Assembly (NCBI GenBank): GCA_028564925.1
Contig: CM053032.1
Span: 115,988,990 to 116,052,989 of the forward strand
Origin: Lithobates sylvaticus
Taxonomy: Eukaryota; Chordata; Amphibia; Anura; Ranidae
DNA: 64,000 nt
Reading direction: 5' to 3'
Of the stretch, positions 33,355 through 45,900 are shown in pieces. Each line of letters opens with the position of its first letter. Position 1 is the first letter of the stretch. A program made the position numbers and the translations under genes. Below the pieces are notes generated by a model that worked only from the letters and a program-made list of their open reading frames with translations, was not told the DNA's origin and did no database searches.

Positions 33355-34056
33355 TGTCACGCTCGGGGTATGGCGGGAGACAGGAGGTGGATCCCCTATG
33401 CCAGTGAGGCGATAGCACGGGTTGTATTGGAGGACCGGTTCTAATGTTGCTACTGGTATTCACCAGAGCCCGCCACAAGGCGGGATGGACTTGCAGCGGC
33501 GGTAGCAACCAGGTCGTATCCTCCAATAGCAACTCGACCACACTGACAGCTGAGAAAGGCGAGGTACACAGGGATAAGGCAGAGACGAGGTCAAACGTAG
33601 CAATAGGTCAAGGCAGGCGGCAATGGTTCGTAGTCAGGGGCAACAGCAGATATCTGGATACACAGGCAGGGGCAACACAACGCTTTCACTGGGCACTAAG
33701 GCAACTCAAGATCCGGCAATGACAGGAAGGGGAAGTGGGTTAATAAGGGAAAGGGTGAAGCATGATTGGGCCAGGCACCAATCAATTGTGCACTGGCCCT
33801 TTAAGAGGAGGAAAGAGCCGCGCGCACACGCCTGGGGAGAGGAGGCGAGCGCGCAGGGGGAGGCAGGCGGCAGAGCCGACGGGGACAAACCAGCAGAGCG
33901 GGATGCGATCCACGGGCGGACCGGGGGTGCCGCGTGGATCTCATCCCAGAGACAGAACAGCGCCCACGGCCAGGGGAGCTGGCCGGGGCGATGCAGGACG
34001 ACAGACGCCGTGAGCGCTCCGGGATGGACGGGGCACCCGGAGAGCTCGGCGTAACA
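33355..34056 (-). repeat. Ty3/gypsy 3' LTR, 702 bp
   Basis: On the element's strand it starts TGTTACGCC and ends GCGTGACA, the usual TG...CA. A purine tract (AAGGGGGGG) lies directly upstream on that strand as the polypurine tract. The first 125 bases on the plus strand are near-identical to 38,233-38,360. Confidence 0.88.
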
Positions 34057-34149
34057 GTACCCCCCCTTGGGTCTCCCCCTCTTCCTGGGTCTCCCCCTCC
34101 TCCTGGAGCTCAAGAACCTGAGGATGAGACCCTTGTCAATGATGTTACC

Positions 34150-36800
34150 CTCGGGTTCCCAGGACCTCTCCTCAGGACCACAATTCTCTCAATCAACAAG
34201 ATAGAACCGTTTACCTGGGATGGTTCTAGAGGCAAGGATCTCTTTAACAGAAAAGATGTCGGAGGAGCCGGAGACAGGAGCAGGAGTGGTGACCTTGGGG
34301 GAAAAGTGATTAAGAATAAAGGGTTTGAGGAGGGAAACATGGAAAGAGTTGGGGATGCGGAGGGAAGGGGGAAGATATAGTTTGTAGGACACAGAATTGA
34401 TCCGAGCCTTGACCTTGAATGGACCGAGGTAGCGGGGACCCAACTTGTAACTGGGGATGCGGAACCTGATGTATCTGGAGTAAAGCCACACCCTATCACC
34501 CGGGGACAAGACAGGAGGAGGTCTTCTTTTACAGTCCGCATGTTTCTTCATGCGGGAAGAGGCCAGGGCAAGCGACTTTTGGGTCTCCTTCCAGATGGAC
34601 GACAGCTCTTGGGTGACCTCGTCTACGGCCGGGGACTCCGGAAGAAGTGGGGATGGGCAGGGGGGGGAAGAGGATAGCGGCCGTATACTACAAAAAAGGG
34701 TGACTTGGAGGAGGACTCAGACTCCTTCAGGTTGTAAGAAAATTCGGCCCAGGGCAGGAGGTCAGCCCAGTCGTCTTGACAAGCAGAGACAAAGTGTCGC
34801 AGGTAGGCCCCAAGGATCTGGTTGACTCTCTCCACTTGTCCATTGGACTGTGGATGATAAGCAGAGGAGAAGTCCAGTTTGACTTTCAGTTGGCTGCAGA
34901 GGGCCCTCCAGAACTTGGACACGAACTGAACGCCTCTATCCGAAACGATGTGAGATGGAAGTCCATGAAGACGAAAAATCTGGAGAAAGAAATGTTTAGC
35001 AAGACTAGGTGCAGAAGGGAGACCTGGAAGGGGGACAAAATGTGCCATTTTAAAGAAACGATCAACGACCACCCATATGGCTGTATGGCCGAGGGAAGGA
35101 GGAAGGTCCGTGATAAAGTCCATAGCTATGTGGGACCAGGGTCGTTCAGGCACGGGCAGAGGGTGAAGAAGACCAGCAGGCTTTTGGCGAGGGGTCTTGT
35201 CTCGAGCACATATAGTACAGGCCTGTACGAAGTCCATCACATCCTTTTTTAAGGAGGGCCACCAGTAATACCTGGAAATCAGTTGGGAGGATTTCCTAAT
35301 TCCAGGATGACCGGCCAGATGAGAGGAATGGCCCCATTTGAGGATCTGAAGACGAAGACGTGGAGGAACCAAAGTCTTCCCAGGAGGAACTTGCACCAAG
35401 GAGGCAGGAGCTGAAGAGATCAGACACTCAGGAGGTATAATGTGTTGTACAGGGGCCTCGGACTCAGAAGAATCGGTGGAACGTGACAGGGTGTCGGCCC
35501 TGACATTCTTGTCCGCAGGACGGAAATGGATCTCAAAGTTGAAGCGGGCAAAAAACAAGGACCACCTAGCTTGGCGTGGGTTTAACCGCTGGGCCGATTG
35601 GAGATAAAAGAGATTTTTGTGATCCGTGAAGATCGTGATGGGATAAACGGATCCCTCAAGAAGGTGTCTCCATTCCTCAAGTGCTAGCTTAATAGCTAGC
35701 AACTCACGGTCTCCGATGGAATAGTTCTTCTCGGGAGGGGAAAAGGTTTTAGAAAAAAACCCACAGGTGATGTTCTTGCCCTTGGAGTCTTTCTGAAGAA
35801 GCACAGCTCCTGCTCCCACAGAGGAGGCATCGACTTCCAGGAGAAACGGTTTGCGAGGATCGGGCCTGGACAAAACGGGTGCAGAGGCAAAGACAGATTT
35901 GAGGTGGTTAAAGGCCTCCTCAGCTGGAGGGGGCCAGGACCTAGGATTAGCATCCTTTTTGGTTAATGCCACAATAGGCACGACAATGGTGGAGAAGTGA
36001 GGGATGAACTGGCGATAGTAATTGGCGAATCCAAGGAAACGCTGGATGGCCCCTAGTCCGGTAGGACGTGGCCAGTTCCAGACGGCAGAAAGCTTCTCCG
36101 GGTCCATTTGGAGACCTTGTCCAGAGACCAAGTAACCTAGGAAGGGAAGACTGCAACGTTCAAAGAGACATTTCTCTAGTTTGGCATAAAGATGGTTCTC
36201 CCGAAGCCGTTGGAGCACTTGACGGACCTGAAGACGGTGTTCCTCCAAGCTGGCGGAAAAAATCAGGATATCATCCAGATAGACAATGACACAGGAGTAT
36301 AGCAAGTCTCTGAAAATCTCATTCACGAAGTCTTGGAAGACCGCCGGAGAATTGCACAAACCGAAGGGCATGACGAGATACTCGAAGTGTCCGTCACAGG
36401 TGTTAAAGGCGGTTTTCCACTCATCGCCTTTACGGATACGGAGGAGATCATATGCGCCCCGGAGGTCCAATTTGGTGAAGATTCTTGCTCCGCGCAAACG
36501 ATCAAAAAGTTCTGAGATAAGAGGCAGCGGGTAGCGATTTTTTACCGTGATCTTATTAAGACCACGATAGTCAATGCAGGGACGTAAGGACCCGTCCTTT
36601 TTGGCGACAAAGAAGAATCCTGCTCCAGCAGGGGAGGAAGACTTACCTCTGGACGTACTCTGACATAGCTTTTGTCTCCGGGATGGAAAGAGGGTAGATC
36701 CTGCCACGGGGCGGCGTGGTCCCAGGAAGAAGATCGATAGGACAATCGAAGAGTCTATGTGGCGGCAAGATCTCAGCTTGTTTTTTTGCAAAATACGTCA
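34150..36800 (-). pseudogene. Ty3/gypsy pol region (fossil)
   Basis: Reverse transcriptase: FVAKKDGSLRPCIDYRGLNK near 36,590, VMPFGLCNSPAVFQ near 36,360, VYLDDILIFS near 36,270. RNase H: LEVDASSVGAGAVLLQKDS near 35,830 and FTDHKNLFYLQSAQRL near 35,620. Integrase: HXXH-CXXC zinc region (CTICARDKTPRQKP near 35,210), MDFITDLPPS, and SAYHPQSNGQVERVNQ near 34,840. A chromodomain-like end (FSVKEILASR) is near 34,230. The long open stretches show limited decay. Confidence 0.9.
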
Positions 36801-36892
36801 GCAAAGTCCCAGTAAGGTTTGGGGAGACTAGACCGAGAGGTAGCGATGAAAACTTGCTTAATGGGTACCGCTTTGAGGCAATGCCTGTGGCA

Positions 36893-38238
36893 TTAGGGAC
36901 CCCAACTTTTGATGTCCCCCGAGATCCAGTCGAGGGTAGGGGAATGTAGCCGGAGCCAGGGTAGGCCCAAAAGGATCTCAGAGGTGCAGTTGGGCAATAC
37001 AAAAAAGTCTATCTTTTCATAATGAAGAACTCCAATTCTCATGAGGAGAAGTTCGGTGCGGTAACGCACGACACAGTCCAGATTTTGACCATTTACCGAG
37101 GTGATAAAAAATGGCTTGACAAGACGAGTGACTGGAATATTAAATTTGTCGATGAGTGAGGCTTCAATGAAGTTTGCTGCAGAACCAGAATCCAAAAAGG
37201 CCACGGCGGAGAAAGAGAACTTCTTGGGCAGAGAAAACTTCACTGGAACAGTCAGACGTGGAGAGGAAGAGTCCCCACCTAGCAACACCTCTCCCACGTT
37301 AGCTAGGTGCGAGCGTTTCCCTGACGCTGAGGACGGATAGAGCAATCCTTTAGAAAATGGTCAGGACTGGCGCAATACAGGCACAGATTATGGTCACGAC
37401 GGCGAGTCCTCTCTTGTGAGGTCAGGCGTGACCTATCCACTTGCATCGCCTCCTCGGCGGGGGGTACAGGAACAGATTGTAGAGGGTTCTGAAAAAGAGG
37501 TGCCAGGCGAGGAAACCGCTTGGCGCGACCAAGGTCCTTTTCTTGGCGTAGCTCTAGGCGTCTTTCAGTATAACGCATGTCAATACGGGTGGCCAACTGG
37601 ATGAGTTCAGACAGGGTGGCAGGAATTTCTCGAGCAGCCAGCACATCTTTGACGTGGCTGGATAGACCCTTTTTAAAGGTCGCGCAAAGGGCCGCATTGT
37701 TCCAGGAGAGTTCGGATGCCAGGGTGCGGAACTGAATGGCTTAATCGCCCACTGAAGAATCTCCCTGGACCAGGTTCAGGAGAGCTGTCTCGGCAGAGGA
37801 GGCCCGGGCTGGCTCCTTGAAGACACTGCGAACTTCAGAAAAGAAGGCTGGAATAGAAGCTGTGGCAGGATCGCCACGGTCCCAAAGCGGTGTAGCCCAG
37901 GCTAGGGCCTTATCAGAAAGCAGGCTAACCACGAACGCCACTTTAGACCGTTCGGAGGGGAACTGGTCAGACAACATCTCCAGATAGAGGGAACACTGGG
38001 ATAGGAACCCTCGGCATAGCTTAGGATCCCCATTGAACTTGTCAGGAAGGGACAGGCGGACCCTAGCGGCAGCAACTCGTGGAGGAGATGTAGGAGCTGG
38101 CGGTGGAGACGGTAGAAGCTGCTGTAGCATAGCAGTCAACTGCGCCAATTGCTGTCCCTGTTGAGCGACCACCGTGGTCAGATCCGAGAGGCTTGGCAGA
38201 GGGACTTCAGCGGGATCCATGGCCGGATCTACTGTCAC
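36893..38238 (-). pseudogene. Ty3/gypsy gag and protease region (fossil)
   Basis: The gag part carries a capsid-type helical region (RVRLSLPDKFNGDPKLCRGF near 38,060) and one CCHC zinc knuckle, CLYCASPDHFLKDC near 37,370. The protease part has the active-site block AFLDSGSAANFIE near 37,180 and [13 protein letters not shown] near 36,940. These match Sushi-type elements. It is a fossil. Confidence 0.87.
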
Positions 38239-38360
38239 GCTCGGGGTATGGCGGGAGACAGGAGGTGGATCCCCTATGCCAGTGAGGCGATAGCACGGGT
38301 TGTATTGGAGGACCGGTTCTAATGTTGCTACTGGTATTCACCAGAGCCCGCCGCAAGGCA
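38233..38360 (-). repeat. Ty3/gypsy 5' LTR remnant
   Basis: About 128 bp matching the outer part of the 3' LTR almost base for base from TGTCACGCTCGGGG on. The match stops near 38,360, where palindromic-repeat sequence begins. Near identity of the two LTR parts implies a young insertion. Confidence 0.85.
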
Positions 38361-39397
38361 AGTCCCGGAGGATGCTGGGACTGTGACATCACAAGGGGGC
38401 GGGGTCACCATGTGACATGAGCATGTGACCCTGTCCCCATGTCCCTATATAAGTCCCAGCACAGCGCGCCTCTGCCATTCCGGGCAGAGACAGCGATGGG
38501 TCAACATCGGAAGAAGAAGAACAAGAACAAGAAGGCGCCGGCGGCGCGGAAGACGACGACCGCCGCAATAACAGAAGAGACCCCCGGAAGACCACCGAAG
38601 GCGGATCGAGACCCCCAGACGACGGCGGCGACGACGAAGAAGGTAGCCGGACTTCTCCGCTCGTGAAAGAGCTAGGTAAAAGAGCAGAAGAGAGCGGAGG
38701 AGTCCGGCGAGAAGACCCCCAAGACGGAAGAAGACCCCCGGAGCAGTGCAATAAAATATTTTTTCAAAAGTGTGTGTGTTTTTGTACTTTACATTTTATA
38801 CCTTAGGTGAATGGGTAGGGGTACATCGTACCCCATACTCATTCACATAGGGTGGGGGGCCGGTATCTGGGGGCCCCCTTATTAAAGGGGGCTCCCAGAT
38901 TCCGATAAGACCCCGACAACCAACGGCCAGGGTTGTTGGGAAGAGGCCCTTGTCCTCATCAACATGGGGACAAGGTGCTTTGGGGTGGGGGGGCCGCATG
39001 GCCCCCCTTTCCCCAGGGCACCCCCCATGTTGAGGGCACGCGGCCTGGTACGGCTCAGGAGGGGGGGGGCGCTCGTTCGTCCCCACCCCTTTCCTGGCCG
39101 GCCGGGCTGCGTGCTCGGATAAGGGTCTGAGATGGATTTGGGGGGAACCCCCACGCCGTTTTTCGGCGTGGGGATTCCCTTTAAATCCATGCCAGGTTAC
39201 GGAGCTAGCGCAGCGGCATTTACTGCCTACGCTAGCTACGTACCTGAAGTTACGTTCGAAATGAACGGACTGCTCCGTGTGTGGGCAAGTCCGTTCATTT
39301 TCAAAAGTCCCGCGGACTTTGTCCAGCGGATAGTCCAGCGGATTGTCCGCTGGACTAAGTCCGCCGGCAAAAGTCCGCACGTGTGTACGCGGCATTA
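38361..39397 (+). repeat. Half-copy of the GC-rich palindromic repeat family
   Basis: Same order of modules as one arm of the palindrome at 51.2-53.0 kb: a CATCACAAGGGGGCGGGGTC block, a TATA box (TATATAAGTCCC near 38,448), an Arg/Lys-rich open frame (38,439-38,666), AATAAA near 38,749, a GGGGGCCCCCTTATTAAAGG block, and the CACGCGGCCTGG module near 39,037. It ends about 39,397, where the satellite-like array starts. The mirror arm is absent. It directly abuts the truncated gypsy LTR. Confidence 0.7.
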
Positions 39398-40870
39398 GGG
39401 CGTAAATTTTTGATTTCACTCCTCACTACCTATCACAGTTCCAAAGGCCATGAAATGCCAAGAAGGCACAACACCCCCCAAATGACCCCATTTTGGAAAG
39501 TAGACACCCCAAGCTATTTGCTGAGAGGCATGTTGAGTCCATGGAATATTTTAAAAGTTGCAGGAAAATTACAAACATTTTCTTTTTGTGCACAAAGTTG
39601 TCACTAAATCATAGATTGCTCAAACATGCCATGGGTATATGTGGAATTACACCCCAAAATACATTCTGCTGCTTCTCCTGAATACGGGGATACCACATGT
39701 GTGAGACTTTTTGGGAGCCTAGCCGCGTACAGGACACCCGAAACCAAGCACCGCCTTTAGGAATTCTAAGGGCGTAAACTTTTGATTTCACTCCTCACTA
39801 CCACCTATAAAATGGCAAGATAGCACAGCCCCCCCCCCCCCACAAATTACCCCATTTTGGAAAGTAGACACCCCAAGCTATATGCTAAGAGGCATGGTGA
39901 GTATTTTGCAGCTCTCATTTGTTTTTGAAAATGAAGAAAGAAAATATTTTTTTTTTCTTTTTTCAAAACTTTGTGACAAAAAGCAAGATCTGCAAAATAC
40001 TCAACATGCCTCTCAGCAAATAGCTTGGGGTGTCTACTATCCAAAATGGGGTAATTTGGGGGGGGGGTTGTGCTATCTGGGCATTTCATGGCCTCCGAAA
40101 CTGTGATGGGCAGTAAGGAGTGAAATCGAACATTTACGCCCTTAGAAAGCCTGAAGGCGGTGATTGGTTTTAGGCTCCCAAAAAGCCTCACATATGTGCT
40201 ATCCCCATACTCAGGAGAAGCAACAGAATGTATTTTGGGGTGTCATTTCACATTTGCCCATGGCATGTTTTAGCAATATTTCATTTAGTGACAACTTTCT
40301 GTAAACAAAAAAAAATTAATAATTTCCCGAAACTTGTGGCAAAATATAAAATATTCCATGGACTCAACATGCCTCTCAGCAAATAGCTTGACATGTCTTC
40401 TTTCCAAAATGTGGTCATTTGGGGGGGGGGGGGGTTGTGATATCTTGACATTTCATGGCCTCCGAAATGTGATAGGTAGTGAGGAAGTGAAATCACCATT
40501 TTACGCCCTTAGAAAGCCTGAAGGCGGTGCTTAGATTTCAGGGTCCTGTACACGGTTAGGCTCCCAAAAAGTCTCACACATGTGGTATCCCCGTACCCAG
40601 GAGAAGCAGCAGAATGTATTTAGGGGTGTAATTTCACATATGCCTATAGCATTTCTGAGCAATATATCATTTAGTGACGACTTTCTGCAAACAAGAATTT
40701 TTTTTTACATTTTCCTGCAACTCGTGGCAAAATATAAAATATCCCATGGACTCAACATGCCTATCAGCAAATAGCTTGGGGTGTCTACTTTCCAAAAAGG
40801 AGTCATTTAGCGGGGTGGGAGGGGGGGTGGATTCGAACTGTCTTGGCATTTTATGCACAAAATTTAGAAG
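39398..40870. repeat. Satellite-like array, about 370-bp units, with orientation switch
   Basis: Repeating blocks include GGAAAGTAGACACCCCAAGC and GCTGAGAGGCATGTTGAGT. In 39,398-39,960 they run forward (starts near 39,400 and 39,770); from about 39,960 to 40,870 the same blocks are inverted (AACATGCCTCTCAGCAAATA at 40,003, 40,368 and 40,754). Homopolymer C or G runs of 9-14 bp sit at equivalent positions. A short piece of the same unit precedes the gypsy LTR (33,312-33,345), so the array was probably split by that insertion. No coding. Confidence 0.75.
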
Positions 40871-42464
40871 CTTATGTCACACATCACCCACTCTTCTAAC
40901 CACTTGAAGAAAAAGCCCTGGCACTTTTTGTTTACATGAATAAATATTTTATTTTTGCAAAAATATTACTTTGAACCCCCAAACATTATATATTTTTTTA
41001 AATCAAAGGCCCTACAGATTAAAATGGTGGGTGTTGCAATTTTTTTTTTCACAGTATTTGCGCAGTGATTTTTCAAACGTATTTTTTGGGGAAAAAACAC
41101 ACTTTTTTTATTTTAATGCACTAAAACACACAAATATTGCCAAAATGTTTGATGAAATAAAAAAGATGATCTTATGCAGAGTACATGGATACCAAACACG
41201 ACATGTTTTAAAATTGCACACAAATGTGCAGCGGCGACAAACTACATACATTTTTAAAAGCCTTACAGGTTACCACTTTAGATTTACAGAGGAAGTCTAC
41301 TGCTAAAATTACTGCCCTCGATCTGACCTTCACGGTGATACCTCACATGCATGGTGCAATTGCCGTTTACATATGACACCAGACCGACACTTGCGTGTAT
41401 AATGTAAATATCGAATGATAGCAATAGGTAGTGACAGGTACACTTTTTTGAAAAAAATGGGGTCTATTAGACTGATTGGTGTGATAAAATGCTTTGCCAA
41501 TTTCCCAATGGTGCTGTTTATATCCGGCGAAACCTAAGTCATGAAATCCGACACTTGCGTTCGCTTTTGCACGTAAGCACAGGGGTGCTTTTTTTTAGTT
41601 TTATTTATTTTGCTTTTTAATTTTATTTTTAAACTGCTCCTTTTAATTTTTTTTATAGTTTTTCTTGTTATCTCAGGGAATGTAAATATCCCCTATGATA
41701 GCAATAGTTAGTGACAGGTACTCTTTTTTGAAAAAATTGGGGATCTCTCCTCTGCCCTCAAAGCATCTGACCACACCAAGATCGGTGTGATAAAATGCTT
41801 TCCCAATTTCCCAATGACACTGTTTATATCCACGAAACCTAAGTCATGAAATGCTCGTAGCTTCCGGTTTCTTAGGCCATAAAGATGATTTGGAGCCATT
41901 CTGGCCTCTGATCAGCTCTATGGTCTGCTGGCGGAACCACCAGCTGCATTCTCAGGTTCCCTTTTGGGACAGGAGAGCCAGAGAAAACCATGGAAAACCA
42001 TGTAAAAGCAGTCTAGAGGCTAATTAGCTGCTAGGATTACTTTTACATGAAAGCCAACTGCTGGCTGAAAATAATGATACCAAGATGATACCTAAACCTG
42101 CAGGCATCATTCTGGTAAACCACTCAAATTCCAGCAACATACCAGTACGTCGCTGGTCCTTGTTGGGCATACATTGTAATTTTATTTTTTTCATGCAGCC
42201 TGTGGGCTGAATGAAAAAAAGAGATTGATCGGTGGGTATGCCCACCATTAGAATACCGCCCACTTCTAATGATGGGCATACATGCGCCATTTTTATTTTT
42301 TAACTGTGGTGGTTAAATCACCTCCTACAGTGCTGGAGTCACTGATTTATGTATAGTGGGAGCAAACGCTGTTGCTGCCAGAATAAATAAACCAGTGCTG
42401 CAGCTGAATGGCGTACCTGCTAAGCAAATGATGGTTAACAATAAAACAAAGTAACATTGCAGTA
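40871..42464. repeat. Non-coding repeat, possible piggyBac-type element
   Basis: No gene is seen. Ends resembling the TTAACCACTT family occur near 40,898 (CTAACCACTTGAAG) and, inverted, near 42,308 (GTGGTGGTTAA). Inside are two diverged direct repeats of about 170-200 bp (AATGTAAATATC..TAGTGACAGGTAC near 41,400 and 41,680, both followed by CACCTAAGTC-type sequence). Classification is tentative. Confidence 0.45.
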
Positions 42465-42973
42465 TAATGCCCCGTACACATGCTCGGATTTTCCGATGAC
42501 TAGTTCCGTCGGATAATTTCCGTCGGAATTTGTCCGATGCTGGTGTTGCGTACACACGGTCGGACAACGTTGTCGGAATTTCCGGTCTTCAAGAACGCCG
42601 TGACGTAAGCCATCTTCCACGAGACTAGAAAAGGGAAGTTCAGCACCACGTCTGGCACCCGTTGGGCTCCTTCTGCTGATTCCGTGTTTATCGCGTGTTA
42701 GTAGAAGTTTGGGGACTTACAATTCGCGCTTCTCAGTTTTCTGACTCAGATCTTTACTGCTCTTCAGTTTGTGCTTGTCGTGCGTATCTGTTTATCGGTG
42801 CGTGTAGTCAGTTCGCATTTGTTGGTCATTGCGGCCTATATCTTGATATAGGACACTTTGATTTTCACTGCTTATTGTCTGCACATTTCTGGTATTAATT
42901 TCGTTCTTTCAGGCCTTGCTGTTTATCGGTGCTTTCTGTTTGTCCGTTCTGACCAGCCGACCGTTTGTGAGCG

Positions 42974-45900
42974 ATGTTTCCTGTACGTACTCGTCGCCGA
43001 GTTTGTGCTGTACAGGGACTTGGTGTCGGGCTTGTAGCTTTGACCCAAGACCCGTCCATGAACAGAGCGAGGAGGACTATGTGGACCAAGAATTGGTTAC
43101 TTCAGCGTGACCAATTCTCGCACATGCCTTTGCTTCGTGAGATCCGGGAGAATAATCCTGATGATTTCAGGAACTTTCTCAGGATGACGGACCCCGTTTT
43201 TCACCGTCTTTTGGCTTTGCTGACCCCTTTTATCAGCCGGCAGGATACCTGCATGAGACAAGCCATCACTCCGGAGCAGAGGCTTGTTGCCACGTTGAGG
43301 TACTTGGCGACAGGGAGAAGCCTTCAGGATCTGAAGTTCTCCACAGGTATCTCTCCCCAGGCTCTGGGAATCATTATTCCAGAGACCTGTTCTGCCATAA
43401 TCCAGGTCCTGCAGGAGGACTATATTAAGGTAACATTTTTTCCTTTACTATTCCCTTCTATGTATGCTCTGTTTGCTAATGACTTGTATTTTTGACCTCC
43501 TTCCCTAATTACCATGATTGCAGTATGCTCTAATATGCTGTGTCCCTTTTATCCTTCATGCATTTTTCCCTTCACTTACCTCCCCAGCATGCTCTTCTGG
43601 CCCAATAGACACCTATGGCCTAGTCACTTAACCGCTTCCCCACCGCCTAACGCAGATATACTGCAGCAAAATGGCACGGGCAGGCAAAATCACGTACCTG
43701 TACGTGATCGTGCATGTGCCTGCCTGTGGGTCGCGCGCGATCGCCGCTGGTGTCCCGCGATCGGGCTACGGAGCTGAAGAACGGGGAGAGGTTTGTGTAA
43801 ACAAACCTCTCCCCGCGCTTCCTACTCTGCCTGTCATTGATCGGCTGTTCCCTGTCATCGGGAAAGCCGATCAATGATGTCAGACGTCAGCCCCGCCCCC
43901 TAATGTAAAAAAAACACACACGTCACAGCCCATAACCCCTCCCCTCCCCCTAGTGGTTAACCCCTTCACTACAACTGTCATTTATACAATTGATTGCTTG
44001 CTGTATAAATGACAATGGTCCCAAAAATGTGTCAAAAATGTCCGATGTGTCCGCCATAATGTCGCAGTCACAATAAAAATCGCTGATCGCCGCCATTACT
44101 AGTAAAAAAAAAATATTAATAAAAATGCTATAAAACTATCCCCTATTTTGTAAACGCTATAACTTTTGCGCAAACCAATCAATAATCGCTAATTGCAATT
44201 TTTTTTACCAAAAATATGTAGAGGAATACGTATCGGCCTAAACTGAGAAAAAAAAATTTTTTTTTATATATTTTTTGGGGATATTTATTATAGCAAAAAG
44301 CAAAAAATATTGCATTTTTTTAAAAATTGTCGCGCTGTTTTTGTTTATAGCACAAAAAATAAAAACCGCAGGGGCGATCAAATACCACCAAATAAAAGCT
44401 CTATTTGTGGGAAAAAAGGACGGCAATTTTGTTTTGGAGCCACGTCGCACGACCGCGCAATTGTCAGTTAAAGCGACGCAGTGCCGAATCGCAAAAAGGG
44501 GCCTGGTCCTTTGGCTGCCAATTGGTCCGGGGCTGAAGTGGTTAAGCAATGTATTTTGTCTGCTCCATAGTATTTGTTTCCCCCAAACACCCCCGAAAAT
44601 ATGCACAAATGTTTGCTGTGTGTTTTACTTCATGCAGAGTCCCTTTGAATTTAGTTTTTTTTTTGGGGTGCCAAACTCATTAGGAACCCCCCTCCCCCAA
44701 CTGCTCTGTCAGATGACACCAATCCTCTGCTGGCTTTGCCAAGCTCAATACACACTATATACCTACCTCTTTATAGTGGTCATATTTAGGGATGAATTCA
44801 GCAAAGCATGTAGTGCAAGGGGCTGGCTCAATACTTTACAATGTTTTTTTTTTGTTTTTTTAGATTTTCCTCCTATTATTAGCTTGATAGGTAATTGCAG
44901 AATGTAAAAATGTGCTTCCCTTTTTTTTTGGGGGGGGGGGGGGGGGGATTAGGAAGCTTCTTTTATCTTTCCTGTGGGCTGCCAATAGTGTTAAGTAAGG
45001 AGGGTCTGGCCAAACTAGCACACATTATTGAGCCATTTGGCTATCAATGAAGTGGAGAGGGTTACCTGTCCAATCCCCCCCCCAAACCCCTAGTTATTGT
45101 CAATGGCCCATCAGAAGTGGGGGGATTGATGGGGGTGAGTAATATGCTTAGGGGACCTTGTACTTTGGGGTGCAAATACTTTCAAGGTTACAATTTAAGT
45201 CTGATCTTGTTCCAAGATGTTAGTGTCTAATCTGCTTGCAATGTTTATGTGCAAAGTGACAAATTTTTTTTTCTTGTTTGACTCCACAGTTTCCTTCCAT
45301 GCCACAGGAATGGCAGACTGTGGCCTCCCACTTTGCCAGCCGTTGGGACTTTCCTAACTGCGGAGGTGCAATTGATGGGAAACACGTCCGCATCGTCCCA
45401 CCCCCCAACTCGGGGCCATACTATTATAATTACAAGGGGTTTAATAGTGTAGTGATGTTGGCGGTGGTGTCGGCGACATACAAGTTTTTGTATGTGGACG
45501 TGGGGATGAATGGCCGGATCTCAGATGGTGGTGCCATTGCGCACACGGAGTTCAACTGGCGTCTCCAGAGTGGCAGTCTGTGCTTGCCACCTCCAGAGGA
45601 GAATGCTGAAGGACTCCCCTTCGTCTTTGTTGCGGATGAAGCGTTTGCGCTGACAAGCCATCTGATGCGTCCCTTCCCGATAAGGACCCTCACCCCAGAC
45701 CAGAGGGTCTTCAATTACAGGCTGTCCAGAGCCCGGAGAGTGCTGGAGAACACCTTTGAGATCCTGGCCAGCTGCTTCCGCCTCTTTTTGACGGCTATGA
45801 ACTTGGCGGAATATAAACTCAACCACATTGTGCTTTCCTGCTGCATATTGCACAACTTCCTAAAAAGACATAGCAGCAACTATGTTGTGCCCGTTGGCCC

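Larger units (their letters stand above)
33355..38360 (-). mobile_element. Ty3/gypsy fossil, Sushi-type, with chromodomain
   Basis: A minus-strand LTR retrotransposon fossil. The parts in order are the remnant of the 5' LTR (38,233-38,360), gag (about 37.3-38.24 kb), protease (about 36.9-37.3 kb), reverse transcriptase, RNase H and integrase (about 34.6-36.8 kb), a chromodomain-like end (about 34.15-34.5 kb) and the 3' LTR (33,355-34,056). The gag-pro-pol order with integrase after RNase H and a terminal chromodomain places it in the Sushi-like vertebrate group. It is broken in roughly half a dozen places but still well preserved, so I judge it fairly recent. Confidence 0.92.

Noticed and set aside
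33934-35252. Plus-strand frames of 148-158 codons
   Set aside because: They are shadows opposite the gypsy pol and LTR, which have clear homology on the minus strand.
40971-41306. 111-codon plus frame
   Set aside because: AT-rich repeat sequence, with no domain and no neighbouring gene structure.
44275-44907. 210-codon frame in the transposase intron
   Set aside because: It spans the right end of the piggyBac-type insertion and intron sequence, so it is younger than the gene and chimeric by chance.
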